A DNA stretch of 14,275 bases from Desulfovibrio sp. UBA4079 (GCA_002382645.1 DFYP01000157.1:1-14275); one strand, 5' to 3'; numbered from the stretch's first letter, positions 1 through 7,476 are shown. Numbers and translations are program-made. The notes: generated by a model from the letters alone, not told the origin.

Positions 1-80
1 AGCCGGGCGCCGAGGGCGAAGCCGCTGCCGCCACCGCCGCGGCGGCCCCGGCCGCCGAAGCGGCCAAGAGCGGGGACTAG
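1..80 (+). CDS. C-terminal end of an upstream protein, probably ribosomal protein L25 (CTC family); partial
   Basis: An open frame enters from the left edge (codon phase starts at base 3) and stops at TAG 78-80. The 25 visible residues are almost all Ala, Pro, Glu and Gly, ending AKSGD, which is a low-complexity tail rather than a folded domain. Long L25/CTC proteins of deltaproteobacteria often end in such Ala/Pro/Glu-rich tails, and rplY lies directly upstream of pth in many bacteria, so L25 is the likely identity. This rests on context and composition only: no L25 domain is inside the window. A strong terminator follows 21 bases after the stop, so this transcript appears to end before pth. 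Confidence 0.5.
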   Translation, partial: PGAEGEAAAATAAAAPAAEAAKSGD

Positions 81-101
81 GCCTTTCCGGAACGCTGATT
101 C

Positions 102-131
102 AAGGGACCCCGGGCGACCGGGGTCCCTTTT
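102..131 (+). terminator. Intrinsic terminator after the upstream (rplY-like) gene
   Basis: A perfect 12-bp stem pairs 102-113 with 118-129 around the tetraloop GCGA (a GNRA-type loop), and the 3' arm runs into TTTT at 128-131. The stem is GC-rich except for its base. It sits 21 bases after the stop of the upstream gene, as expected for a Rho-independent terminator. Confidence 0.9.
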
Positions 132-194
132 CTCCCGCCGATCCGCCCCCCCGCCCCCGCGCCGCCAAACCCGGGCCTTGGCCCAAAGAACCGC

Positions 195-836
195 ATGACT
201 CCCAAGGGCATCCTCGCCGGACTGGGCAATCCCGGAGAGCAGTACAGGGAGACCCGTCACAACTACGGGTTCTTCCTGCTGGACCACGTCCTGGGGCTGG
301 CGGCCACGCGCAAGAGCATGCGGCTTTCCCCGGTCCAGGAGTCCGGCGACGCCCTGGCCTGGTCCGCGACCCTGGGCGGCGCGCCCTGGATTTTGGTCAA
401 GCCGCTGACCTACATGAACAAAAGCGGTCTGGTGGTGGCCCGCTACGCCCGCCGCCACGGCCTGGGACCGGAGTCGGTCATCGTGGCCCACGACGAGCTG
501 GACCTGCCCCTGGGCCGCATGAAGCTCAAGCGCGGCGGGTCCTCGGCCGGGCACAACGGCGTGGAGTCGGTCATCAGCGAGCTGGGCAGCCCGGACTTCT
601 GGCGCCTGCGGCTGGGCATCGGCCGGCCCCTGGAACGCCGGGACATGGCCGACTGGGTCCTGGAGCCCTTCGCCCCGGTGGAGCGCGAAACCACCCGCCT
701 GGTGCTGCCCGCGGCCTGGAAGGGCCTGGACCTGTTCCTGCGTCGCGGCGAGGCCCCGGCCGTGCAGTTCCTCAATGGTTTTTCCACGGAAGAGAAAGCG
801 GGAAAGACCGCCATGGACTCCGTTTCCGAACCCTGA
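195..836 (+). CDS. pth: Peptidyl-tRNA hydrolase (Pth)
   Basis: Cytoplasmic enzyme that cleaves the ester bond between peptide and tRNA in peptidyl-tRNAs dropped by stalled ribosomes, recycling the tRNA. The 213-residue protein begins with the family signature GLGNPG (9-14) followed by TRHN, giving the catalytic His22. Asn75 in YMNKSG, Asp100 in HDELDLP, and His120-Asn121 in GHNG match the other substrate-binding and catalytic positions of the E. coli enzyme (N68, D93, H113, N114). It is about 20 residues longer than E. coli Pth because of a C-terminal extension. The ATG at 195 puts the signature at the usual distance from the N-terminus; only a weak AAAGAA at 185-190 could serve as ribosome binding site. 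The gene follows a strong terminator, so it must have its own promoter, which I could not identify in the C-rich 132-194 stretch. Confidence 0.97.
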   Translation: MTPKGILAGLGNPGEQYRETRHNYGFFLLDHVLGLAATRKSMRLSPVQESGDALAWSATLGGAPWILVKPLTYMNKSGLVVARYARRHGLGPESVIVAHDELDLPLGRMKLKRGGSSAGHNGVESVISELGSPDFWRLRLGIGRPLERRDMADWVLEPFAPVERETTRLVLPAAWKGLDLFLRRGEAPAVQFLNGFSTEEKAGKTAMDSVSEP

Positions 837-842
837 TATGAT
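814..842 (+). promoter_or_regulatory. Candidate sigma70-type extended -10 promoter for the CdnL/CarD gene
   Basis: A -35-like TGGACT (814-819, 4 of 6 to consensus) is followed by exactly 17 bases and a -10-like TATGAT (837-842, 5 of 6). The -10 is preceded by TGA (834-836), giving the TGN extended -10 form; those three bases are also the pth stop codon. Transcription would start near 849, about 50 bases before the GTG at 898. Pattern recognition only, but spacing and matches are unusually good for such GC-rich DNA. Confidence 0.55.
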
Positions 843-882
843 CAATTTGGCCGTTTCCCCGACTTGTGACGCCCGGAGCGAG

Positions 883-888
883 AAGGAG
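883..888 (+). promoter_or_regulatory. Shine-Dalgarno site that fixes the CdnL/CarD start
   Basis: AAGGAG lies 9 bases upstream of the GTG at 898. It selects this GTG over upstream in-frame starts in the same frame that would overlap the end of pth and add non-conserved residues. Confidence 0.8.
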
Positions 889-897
889 CCTCTACCC

Positions 898-1428
898 GTG
901 TTTCAGATCAACCAGTTGGTCGTCTATCCCTCGCAGGGCGTGGGCCGGGTGGAGCGCATCGAGAGCCAGATCATCGGTGGGGTCAAGGCCGAGTTCTACA
1001 TCGTGCGCATCCTCTCCAACAACGTGACCCTGATGGTCCCGGTGAAGAACGCCGTGAACGTGGGCCTGCGCCCGGTGTGCAGCCTGCGCACCGGCCAGAC
1101 CATCTTCGAATCCCTGCGCGACCGCTCGGAGTTCACCGGCTACACCGGCCAGAACTGGAACCGCCGCTACCGGGAATACTCCGAAAAGCTCAAGAGCGGC
1201 GATCTGGCCGACGTGGCCTACGTGCTCAAGGAACTCTTCCTCATCGGCCGGGACAAGGAGCTGTCCTTCGGCGAACGCCGCCTGCTGGAGCAGGCCATGA
1301 ACCTCGTGTCCATGGAACTGGCTTACGCCGTGAACCGGGGCCAGGAAGACATCAAGGCCGACATCACCGACATGTTCAGCGACGTAATCCAGGCGCGCGA
1401 GAAGGAAAAAAGTGAAAAACGGGCCTGA
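898..1428 (+). CDS. CdnL/CarD-type RNA polymerase-binding transcription regulator
   Basis: A 176-residue protein of the CarD_CdnL_TRCF family, which binds the RNA polymerase beta subunit and stabilises open complexes at promoters, notably rRNA promoters. The N-terminal Tudor-like RNA-polymerase interaction domain spans about residues 1-60 (start FQINQLVVYPSQGVGRV). The C-terminal helical DNA-binding part contains QNWNRRYREY (85-94); Trp87 corresponds to the Trp that wedges into the upstream edge of the bubble in mycobacterial CarD. LSFGERRLLEQA (122-133) is the usual helical motif of the family. The GTG start is chosen because of the AAGGAG site and because the family begins right at this motif. 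The last ten residues are highly charged. The gene has a candidate promoter inside pth and lies upstream of rho. It is the short CdnL form, without the HMGA-like tail of Myxococcus CarD. Confidence 0.93.
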   Translation: MFQINQLVVYPSQGVGRVERIESQIIGGVKAEFYIVRILSNNVTLMVPVKNAVNVGLRPVCSLRTGQTIFESLRDRSEFTGYTGQNWNRRYREYSEKLKSGDLADVAYVLKELFLIGRDKELSFGERRLLEQAMNLVSMELAYAVNRGQEDIKADITDMFSDVIQAREKEKSEKRA

Positions 1429-1433
1429 GGCCC

Positions 1434-1462
1434 TTGTCAACGCGGTTCCTTTTCGGTAAAGC
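1434..1462 (+). promoter_or_regulatory. Candidate promoter for rho
   Basis: TTGTCA (1434-1439, 5 of 6 to the -35 consensus) is followed by 17 bases and TAAAGC (1457-1462, a weak -10). It starts six bases after the upstream stop codon and would give a leader of about 230 bases before rho. The -10 is poor, so this is tentative. Confidence 0.35.
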
Positions 1463-1701
1463 CGGATTGACCGCCCGGGGCTGCGCAGGCCTTACGCCGC
1501 CCCCGCCTGGTTAGAAATCCGGTTTCCCCCCTGGTTGTACGAGGACAGATGAGGTTGCAGGCGTTGGCCTTTCCGGCCAGGAGCGCCCCCCGACAAAGTG
1601 TTTCACCTCCGAGCCGCTCCGCCATCCCCTGCCCGGGAATCCCCGGCAGTGCCTGTGGCGCGGGCACGTGACCCCGAAGACCCCAACCCCACGACCGACG
1701 T
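1463..1701 (+). promoter_or_regulatory. Long C-rich leader of rho, possible autoregulatory region
   Basis: The 273 bases between the CdnL gene and rho contain no convincing open frame. The part from about 1585 to 1700 is strongly C-rich and comparatively G-poor on the coding strand, with many CC/CCC clusters (for example around 1611-1640 and 1671-1695). That composition resembles Rho utilisation (rut) sites, and E. coli rho is known to be autogenously attenuated in its leader. No Shine-Dalgarno sequence is visible directly before the rho ATG. A role in autoregulation is inference from composition and position. Confidence 0.35.
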
Positions 1702-3012
1702 ATGAGCAACAACGGAAACGACCAAGACCTAGCGGCCAGCACCGCCCAGAACGGTGGCGAAAAGCTCAACCTCACCGATCTCAAGTACAAGAGCATGTCC
1801 GAACTCATGGACATGGCTTCCCGCTACAACGTGGAGAATCCCAGCGGCCTGCGCAAGCAGGAGCTGATCTTCGCCCTGCTCCAGGCCTGCGCCTCCCAGA
1901 ACGGCCAGATCTTCGGCGAAGGCGTGCTGGAGATCCTGCCCGACGGCTTCGGCTTCCTGCGCTCGCCCATGTACAGCTACATGCCGGGCCCCGACGACAT
2001 CTACGTCTCGCCCTCCCAGATCCGCCGCTTCGGCCTGCGCAAGGGCGACGTCATCTCCGGCCAGATCCGGCCGCCCAAGGAGGGGGAGCGCTACTTCGCC
2101 CTCCTGCGCGTCTCCGAGATCGGCTTTGAACCGCCGGAGAACTCCAAGAATCTCGTTCTGTTCGACAACCTGACCCCGATCTATCCCAACAGCCGCTTCA
2201 AGATGGAAAACGGCGCGGAGAACTACTCCTCCCGGGTCATCGACCTGCTGGCGCCCATCGGCTGCGGCCAGCGCGGCATCCTCGTGGCCCCGCCCCGCAC
2301 CGGCAAGACCATGCTCCTGCAGACCATCGCCAACTCCATCAACGCCAACCATCCCGAGGTCTACCTCATCGTGCTGCTCATCGACGAGCGGCCCGAGGAA
2401 GTGACCGACATGGAGCGCACGGTGCGCGCCGAGGTCATCAGCTCGACCTTCGACGAGCCGCCCACCCGCCACGTGCAGGTCACGGAAATGGTCCTGGAAA
2501 AGGCCAAGCGCCTGGTGGAGCGCAAGCGCGACGTGGTCATCCTGCTGGACTCCATCACCCGCCTGGGCCGGGCCTACAACGCCGTGACCCCGTCCTCGGG
2601 CCGGGTGCTCTCCGGCGGCCTGGACGCCAACGCCATGCAGCGGCCCAAGCGTTTCTTCGGCGCGGCCCGCAACATCGAGGAGGGCGGCAGCCTGACGATC
2701 ATCGCCACGGCCCTCATCGACACCGGCTCGCGCATGGACGAGGTCATCTTCGAGGAGTTCAAGGGCACCGGCAACATGGAGATCTACCTGGACCGCCACC
2801 TCTCCGAGAAGCGCGTGTTCCCGGCCATCGACATCAACCGTTCCGGCACCCGCAAGGAGGAGCTGCTCCTCGAGGAAGAGGTCCTCAACCGCGTGTGGAT
2901 CCTGCGCAAGCTGCTCGCCCCCATGAGCCCCATCGACAGCATGGAGTTCCTGCTCGGCAAGATGAAGGGTTCCAAGAGCAACAAGGAATTCCTGAACATG
3001 ATGAACAAGTAG
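1702..3012 (+). CDS. rho: Transcription termination factor Rho
   Basis: Hexameric RNA-dependent ATPase/helicase that loads on C-rich RNA and ends transcription. The 436-residue protein shows the full set of domains: an N-terminal helical Rho_N region (about 24-62), a cold-shock-like RNA-binding domain with DGFGFLRS (81-88) as the RNP-type motif, then the RecA-like ATPase with Walker A APPRTGKT (196-203) and Walker B RDVVILLD (276-283). The C-terminal part carries KGTGNMEIYLDR (354-365) and NRSGTRKEELL (379-389), which include the R-loop and arginine-finger region. Length is close to E. coli Rho (419), the excess being a polar N-terminus of about 20 residues. No Gly/Arg-rich insertion of the actinobacterial type is present. 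The start has no clear ribosome binding site. The gene ends in an intrinsic terminator. Confidence 0.98.
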   Translation: MSNNGNDQDLAASTAQNGGEKLNLTDLKYKSMSELMDMASRYNVENPSGLRKQELIFALLQACASQNGQIFGEGVLEILPDGFGFLRSPMYSYMPGPDDIYVSPSQIRRFGLRKGDVISGQIRPPKEGERYFALLRVSEIGFEPPENSKNLVLFDNLTPIYPNSRFKMENGAENYSSRVIDLLAPIGCGQRGILVAPPRTGKTMLLQTIANSINANHPEVYLIVLLIDERPEEVTDMERTVRAEVISSTFDEPPTRHVQVTEMVLEKAKRLVERKRDVVILLDSITRLGRAYNAVTPSSGRVLSGGLDANAMQRPKRFFGAARNIEEGGSLTIIATALIDTGSRMDEVIFEEFKGTGNMEIYLDRHLSEKRVFPAIDINRSGTRKEELLLEEEVLNRVWILRKLLAPMSPIDSMEFLLGKMKGSKSNKEFLNMMNK

Positions 3013-3037
3013 CCGGCCCCGGCCTGCGAAATTCCTC

Positions 3038-3077
3038 GAAAGGATGCCGGCAACCGCCTGCATCCTTTCTCTTTTTT
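3038..3077 (+). terminator. Intrinsic terminator after rho
   Basis: A perfect 10-bp stem pairs GAAAGGATGC (3038-3047) with GCATCCTTTC (3060-3069) around a 12-base loop, followed by TCTTTTTT (3070-3077). It lies 25 bases after the rho stop codon. Confidence 0.9.
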
Positions 3078-3093
3078 GGCCAGGGCCCCGGCC

Positions 3094-3121
3094 TTGCGCC
3101 GCTCCGGCAAGAGCGTAGAAT
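3094..3121 (+). promoter_or_regulatory. Candidate promoter for the M48 protease gene
   Basis: TTGCGC (3094-3099, 3 of 6) is separated by 16 bases from TAGAAT (3116-3121, 5 of 6 to the -10 consensus). It lies just after the rho terminator and about 30 bases before the start codon at 3151, so a promoter is required near here. Confidence 0.45.
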
Positions 3122-3150
3122 GATTTGTGCGGCCCGGGCCGCGGATACCC

Positions 3151-4578
3151 ATGAAACACACGATCACCCAGCTTCTGCTCATCCCGCTGCTCGCCGCGGC
3201 CCTGGTCCTGGCCCCCGCGCTCCAGGCCCGGGCCGCCTGGGGCGAGTTCACCATCTCCGACGAGATCGAGGCCGGCCGCAAGTTCGACGCCTACGTGCGC
3301 AGTTCCATGCCCCTGGTGGAGGACACCGAGATCGCGGGCTACGTGGAAAGCGTGGTCCGGCGCCTGGTGAACAACATCCCGCCCCAGCCCTTCCGCTTCA
3401 CCAGCACGGTGATCCAGAACGGCTCCATGAACGCCTTCGCCATCCCGGGCGGCTACGTCTACGTCTTCACCGGGCTGATCCTGAACCTCCAGACCGAAGA
3501 CCAGATGGCCGCGGTCCTGGCCCACGAATTGGCCCACGTCACCGAGCACCACGTGGCCAAGCGCATGGCCGAGATGCAGCTGGCCAGCATCGGGGCCATC
3601 GCCGGGACCCTGGCCGGGGCCTTCCTGGGCATCGCTGGCGGCGGCTCGAACATGGCCAATCTCGGCGGCGCGCTCGTCATGGGCTCCCAGGCCGGGGCCG
3701 CCGCGGCCTATCTCCAGTACACCCAGGAGAACGAGCGCGAGGCCGACCACCAGGGCCTGAACTACCTGGCGGCCGCGGGCTACAATCCCTTGGCCATGGC
3801 CGAGACCTTCGACATCATGCAGAAGCAGCGCTGGTACATGTCCAACGACAAGATCCCGTCCTACCTCTCCACCCACCCCGCGCTGCCCGACCGTGTGGCC
3901 TACATCAAGGGCCGGGTGGCCCGGATGCCCCAGGACTTCCTCAAGCGCAAGGCCGACAACACCGCCTTCCTGCGGGCCCAGACCCTGGTGCGGGCCAAGC
4001 TCCAGGCCACGGACGTGGCCCTGGCCTGGTACACCAACAAGGGCGAGCTGAACCCCCTGGAGACCATGGGCCTGGGCATCGTGCAGACCCGGCTCAACCG
4101 CACCGGGGACGCCGAGCGCTCCTTCCAGAAGGCCCTGGCCGCGCTGCCCAACGACTCCCTGGTCCTGCGCGAGGCCGGGATCTACTACTTCAAGCAGGGC
4201 AACTTCCAGAAATCCCAGCCCCTGCTGCAGAAGGCCCTGGTCCTCAAGCCGGGCGACGCCCTGACCCTGTTCTACAACGCCCGGCTCCTGGGCGAGAGCA
4301 AGCAGTACGACGCGGCCATCGTCTCCATGCGCCAGGTGCTCAAGGAACTGCCCGAGGACCCGGAGGTGCGCTACCACATGGGCCGGCTGCTCGGCGAATC
4401 CGGCGACCAGTTCGGCGGGCACCTCAACCTGGCCTACTGCTACGAGCTCCAGCGCAACCGGAAGCAGGCCGAGTTCCACCTGGAAAAGGCCCGCTCCTTC
4501 GCCCGCGACGCGGACCAGAAAAAGCAGGTGGAGGACTTCGAGAACTTCCGCCGGGAACGGGAGGAACTGCGCCAGTGA
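3151..4578 (+). CDS. Secreted BepA/YfgC-like M48 zinc metalloprotease with TPR repeats
   Basis: A 475-residue protein starting with a Sec signal peptide: positive MKH, a hydrophobic stretch (8-25) and a likely cut after QARA (25-28). The zinc site is HELAH (125-129), with the third ligand Glu195 in ENEREAD (193-199) and a conserved THP motif holding His242, as in E. coli BepA. A Gly/Ala-rich stretch (145-188) lies between them. The C-terminal half (about 270-460) is made of TPR-like helical repeats. BepA acts in the periplasm on outer-membrane protein and LptD assembly, keeping or degrading stalled intermediates; that role is inferred from family and domain order. The ATG at 3151 is chosen because it begins the signal peptide; a GTG at 3127 would add eight residues in front of it. 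It has a candidate promoter and an 79-base gap to ribF. Confidence 0.9.
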   Translation: MKHTITQLLLIPLLAAALVLAPALQARAAWGEFTISDEIEAGRKFDAYVRSSMPLVEDTEIAGYVESVVRRLVNNIPPQPFRFTSTVIQNGSMNAFAIPGGYVYVFTGLILNLQTEDQMAAVLAHELAHVTEHHVAKRMAEMQLASIGAIAGTLAGAFLGIAGGGSNMANLGGALVMGSQAGAAAAYLQYTQENEREADHQGLNYLAAAGYNPLAMAETFDIMQKQRWYMSNDKIPSYLSTHPALPDRVAYIKGRVARMPQDFLKRKADNTAFLRAQTLVRAKLQATDVALAWYTNKGELNPLETMGLGIVQTRLNRTGDAERSFQKALAALPNDSLVLREAGIYYFKQGNFQKSQPLLQKALVLKPGDALTLFYNARLLGESKQYDAAIVSMRQVLKELPEDPEVRYHMGRLLGESGDQFGGHLNLAYCYELQRNRKQAEFHLEKARSFARDADQKKQVEDFENFRREREELRQ

Positions 4579-4657
4579 CCGGAGCCGCGCCCTTGAAACG
4601 AAGGCCTCTTTGGGCTAGCTCATCTTCTTTGGCCCAATCTCCAGCGGACGGACAGCA

Positions 4658-5653
4658 ATGATCGTGGCCCGGACCATCCAGGAGCTGGAAGGCGTCATCG
4701 CCGGCTCCTGCGTCACCATCGGCAACTTCGACGGCGTGCATCTGGGACACCAGAAGCTCATCGGCCTGACCTGCCGCCGCGCCCGGGCCCTGGGCCTGGT
4801 GAGCGTGGTCCTGACCTTCGAGCCCCATCCCCTGCGCGTGCTCCTGGGCCGCGCCACCCCGCCGTTCATCACCCTGCTGGAGCAGAAGCTCGAACTCATC
4901 GCGGCCCAGGGGCCGGACGTGACCCTGGTCCTGGAGTTCACCCGCGAGATGGCCGGGCTCTCGCCCGAGGCCTTCGTGCGCCGCTATCTCGTGGACGGGC
5001 TCAACGTGCGCGAGCTGTTCATCGGCTACGACTACGCCATGGGCAAGGGCCGCTCCGGCAACTACGAGACCCTCAAGACGCTGGGCGCGGGCCTGGGTTT
5101 CCGGGTGGAGCGCCTGGAGCCCGTGACCCTGGGCGACGCCGTGGTCAGCTCCACGCGCATCCGCGACCTGGTCCAGGCCGGGGAGGTCTGGGAGGCCCGG
5201 CCGCTCCTGGGGCGCTTCTACCAGGTGCGCGGCAAGGTGGTGCACGGCCATGACCGCGGCGGCAAGCTCCTGGGCTTTCCCACGGCCAACCTGCTCCTGA
5301 TCGACGAGCTGGTGCCCAAGACCGGGGTCTACGCCGTCTGGGTCGAGGTGGACAGGACGCTCCTGCCGGGCGTGGCCAACATCGGCACCAACCCCACCTT
5401 CGGCAACGCAGCCGTCTCGGTGGAGGCCCATGTCCTGAACTTCAAGGGCGACCTCTACGACCGGGACATCCGGGTCCATTTCGTGCAACGCATCCGCTCC
5501 GAGCGCAAGTTCGAGAGCCTGGAGGCCCTGCGCGAGCGGATAGCCGCGGACATCGTCCTGGCCGGGCGCATCCTGGAGGAGCCCGAGGCCCATCCCGCCG
5601 GAACGGCCTACGCCTCGGGCCCGGCCACGGACAGCGGAGGCAAGGGCCGATGA
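4658..5653 (+). CDS. ribF: Bifunctional riboflavin kinase / FAD synthetase
   Basis: Cytoplasmic enzyme converting riboflavin to FMN (kinase) and FMN to FAD (adenylyltransferase). Of 331 residues, the N-terminal nucleotidyltransferase domain (about 14-185) carries GNFDGVHLGH (22-31) with the HxGH-type motif and SSTRIR (164-169), the ISSTxIR-like signature. The C-terminal riboflavin kinase domain (about 186-310) shows GKLLGFPTANL (202-212), GTNPTF (243-248), catalytic Glu256 and KFESLEAL (284-291). A tail of about 20 low-complexity residues follows. The ATG has GGACGGA a few bases upstream. The stop overlaps the start of the chloride channel gene as ATGA, so the two are probably translated together. 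The 79 bases upstream hold a TTGAAA but no convincing -10. Confidence 0.97.
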   Translation: MIVARTIQELEGVIAGSCVTIGNFDGVHLGHQKLIGLTCRRARALGLVSVVLTFEPHPLRVLLGRATPPFITLLEQKLELIAAQGPDVTLVLEFTREMAGLSPEAFVRRYLVDGLNVRELFIGYDYAMGKGRSGNYETLKTLGAGLGFRVERLEPVTLGDAVVSSTRIRDLVQAGEVWEARPLLGRFYQVRGKVVHGHDRGGKLLGFPTANLLLIDELVPKTGVYAVWVEVDRTLLPGVANIGTNPTFGNAAVSVEAHVLNFKGDLYDRDIRVHFVQRIRSERKFESLEALRERIAADIVLAGRILEEPEAHPAGTAYASGPATDSGGKGR

Positions 5654-7470
5654 GTTCCCTGGCCGGCGTCCCGAAACAGCTCTGGGCCATCCTGGTCTCC
5701 CTGCGCCAGGCCCGGTCCCTGCGCTGGCTGGCCTACGGCATCGTCATCGGCGCGGTCACCGGCCTGCTGGCCGCGGCCTATTTCTGGGCCGTGGAATTCT
5801 TCCGGATGATCTTCCTCCACGACCTCGCGGGCATGAACCTGCCCGCCCCGGCCGGGGAGCGGATCTTTGAACACGCGGCGGCGGGCCCGCCCCGGCCCTG
5901 GCTCATCCCCATCTTCACCAGCGTGGTGGGCCTGCTCACGGGCTTCGTGGTCCAGCGCTTCATCCCCGAGACCATCACCGGCGGCACCGACGGCACGGAC
6001 GCCACCATCAAGAGCTTCCACCGCCAGGGCGGCCTGATCCGGCCGCTGGTGCCGATCATCCGGGGCATCGCCTCGATCTTCACCATCGCCACCGGCGGCA
6101 GCGCGGGCCGCGAGGGCCCCATCACCCAGATGGGCGCGGGCCTGGGCTCCTGGTTCGCCCAGCGGCTCAAGCTCTCGGCCCGGGAGCGCCGCCTGCTCCT
6201 GCTGGCGGGCGCTGCCGGCGGCCTGGGCGCCATCTTCCGGGCCCCCCTGGGCGGCGCGCTCACGGCCGTGGAGGTCATCTACCGCGAGGACTTCGAGGCC
6301 GAGGCCCTGCTGCCCGCCATCATGTCCTCGGTGACGGCCTACTCCGTCTTCACCTTCTTCTTCGGCTCGCAGCCCATCTTCGGCATCCCCAACTTCGAGT
6401 TCAGCGACCCCCGGGAGCTCATCTTCTACACCGCCCTGGCCCTGGCCTGCGCCGGGGCGGGCTGGCTCTACGTGCACACCTTCCGCTGGTTCAAGTTCCA
6501 GCTCTTCTTCCCGCTCATGGACAAGGTCGGGCTCATGTGGTCCACGGCCCTGGGCGGCCTGGGCGCGGGCCTCCTGGGCGCGTTCTTCCCCCAGGTCCTG
6601 TCCGGCGGCTACGGCTGGCTGGAGCTGGCCATCCTGGGCCAGATCCCGGCGCTCATGCTGTTTGCCATCGTCATCGGCAAGACCATGGCCACCTCCATGA
6701 CCATCGGCTCGGGCATGAGCGGCGGCATGTTCGCCCCGGCCCTGTTCGTGGGCGGCATGAGCGGCGGCGTGGTGGGCCAGCTGGCCCACCAGTTCTGGCC
6801 GGACATCGCCAAGCAGCCCGGCGGCTACGTGCTCGTGGGCATGGCCGCGTTCTTCGCGGGCATCGCCAAGGCCCCCATCGGCCCCCTGGTCATGGTCTGC
6901 GAGCTGACCAAGGGCTACGGCCTGCTGGCCCCGCTCATGCTGGCCTCGGCCCTGTGCATCGTCCTCTGCCGCAAGGTCTCGCTCTACGAGCACCAGGTGG
7001 ACGACAAGTTCGACTCCCCGGCCCATGCCGCCGACGCCACCATCAACGTGCTGGAGGACCTCACCGTGGGCCAGCACTTCAATCCCGAGCGGGTCACGGT
7101 CCTGGAGGAGGGCACCACGCTCAAGGCCCTCACGGACATCATCGCCAACACGGCCCAGCTGTTCTTCCCGGTGCGCGACAACCTCGGCCGGCTCACCGGC
7201 ATCCTGTCCATCCACGACGTGCGCCGCTTCCTGTTCGAGGAGGGGCTGTTCGACCTGGTGGTGGTCCGCGACCTGGCCGGACGGCCCGCCGCGCTCAAGC
7301 CCGACGACGACCTGTACACCGCCCTGCTCCTGTTCGTGGACACGGACTACGGCCAGATCCCGGTGGTGGACCCCGACGATCCCCAGGCCATCATCGGGCT
7401 CATGAACCGCGAGAACGTGTTCAAGGCCTACGCCCACGCCATCCGCTCCCTGCGCGAGGAACCGGCCTGA
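5650..7470 (+). CDS. ClC-family chloride channel or transporter with C-terminal CBS domains
   Basis: A 606-residue integral membrane protein: about residues 26-445 form the ClC membrane core and 465-600 a pair of CBS domains that usually bind adenine nucleotides. GREGP (153-157) gives the external gating Glu155; SGGMFAP (357-363) and Tyr446 match the anion-coordinating residues F357 and Y445 of E. coli ClC-ec1. At the position of the internal proton glutamate (E203) it has Val209, as in channel-type ClCs. The GSGIP filter motif is replaced by TDGTD (113-117), with Asp114 where the Cl-binding Ser107 should be. Transport mode and ion are therefore uncertain. GGAGG (5636-5640) lies 9 bases before the ATG, which overlaps the ribF stop. 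CBS domains suggest control by ATP/ADP or other adenosine ligands; this is family knowledge. Confidence 0.94.
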   Translation: MSSLAGVPKQLWAILVSLRQARSLRWLAYGIVIGAVTGLLAAAYFWAVEFFRMIFLHDLAGMNLPAPAGERIFEHAAAGPPRPWLIPIFTSVVGLLTGFVVQRFIPETITGGTDGTDATIKSFHRQGGLIRPLVPIIRGIASIFTIATGGSAGREGPITQMGAGLGSWFAQRLKLSARERRLLLLAGAAGGLGAIFRAPLGGALTAVEVIYREDFEAEALLPAIMSSVTAYSVFTFFFGSQPIFGIPNFEFSDPRELIFYTALALACAGAGWLYVHTFRWFKFQLFFPLMDKVGLMWSTALGGLGAGLLGAFFPQVLSGGYGWLELAILGQIPALMLFAIVIGKTMATSMTIGSGMSGGMFAPALFVGGMSGGVVGQLAHQFWPDIAKQPGGYVLVGMAAFFAGIAKAPIGPLVMVCELTKGYGLLAPLMLASALCIVLCRKVSLYEHQVDDKFDSPAHAADATINVLEDLTVGQHFNPERVTVLEEGTTLKALTDIIANTAQLFFPVRDNLGRLTGILSIHDVRRFLFEEGLFDLVVVRDLAGRPAALKPDDDLYTALLLFVDTDYGQIPVVDPDDPQAIIGLMNRENVFKAYAHAIRSLREEPA

Positions 7471-7476
7471 CGCCAC

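Noticed and set aside
132..194. C-rich stretch before pth as a promoter or RNA element
   Set aside because: It holds C runs but no -35/-10 pair or stable structure that I can support.
775..897. N-terminal extension of the CdnL/CarD gene to a start within pth
   Set aside because: The extra residues are not like the family and would overlap pth; the GTG at 898 has a proper AAGGAG.
1421..1433. GGGCC-TGA-GGCCC hairpin across the CdnL stop codon as a terminator
   Set aside because: Only a 5-bp stem with a three-base loop, followed by TTGTC rather than a U-run; more likely chance, or at most a weak pause site.
3127..3150. GTG at 3127 as start of the M48 protease
   Set aside because: It would put eight residues before a typical signal peptide that begins at the ATG at 3151, and it falls close to the predicted transcription start.
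1729..4479. A 916-codon open frame on the minus strand opposite rho and the M48 protease
   Set aside because: It is antisense to two clear genes, crosses their gap, and its product is a repetitive His/Gly/Gln/Val/Leu-rich sequence typical of the shadow frame in GC-rich DNA.
4593..4621. TTGAAA with a following TAGCTC as a ribF promoter
   Set aside because: The -35 is good but the -10 matches only two of six positions at 17-base spacing; no other spacing is better.
5608..7476. A 622-codon open frame on the minus strand opposite the ClC gene
   Set aside because: Antisense shadow of a strongly supported membrane protein; composition is low-complexity.
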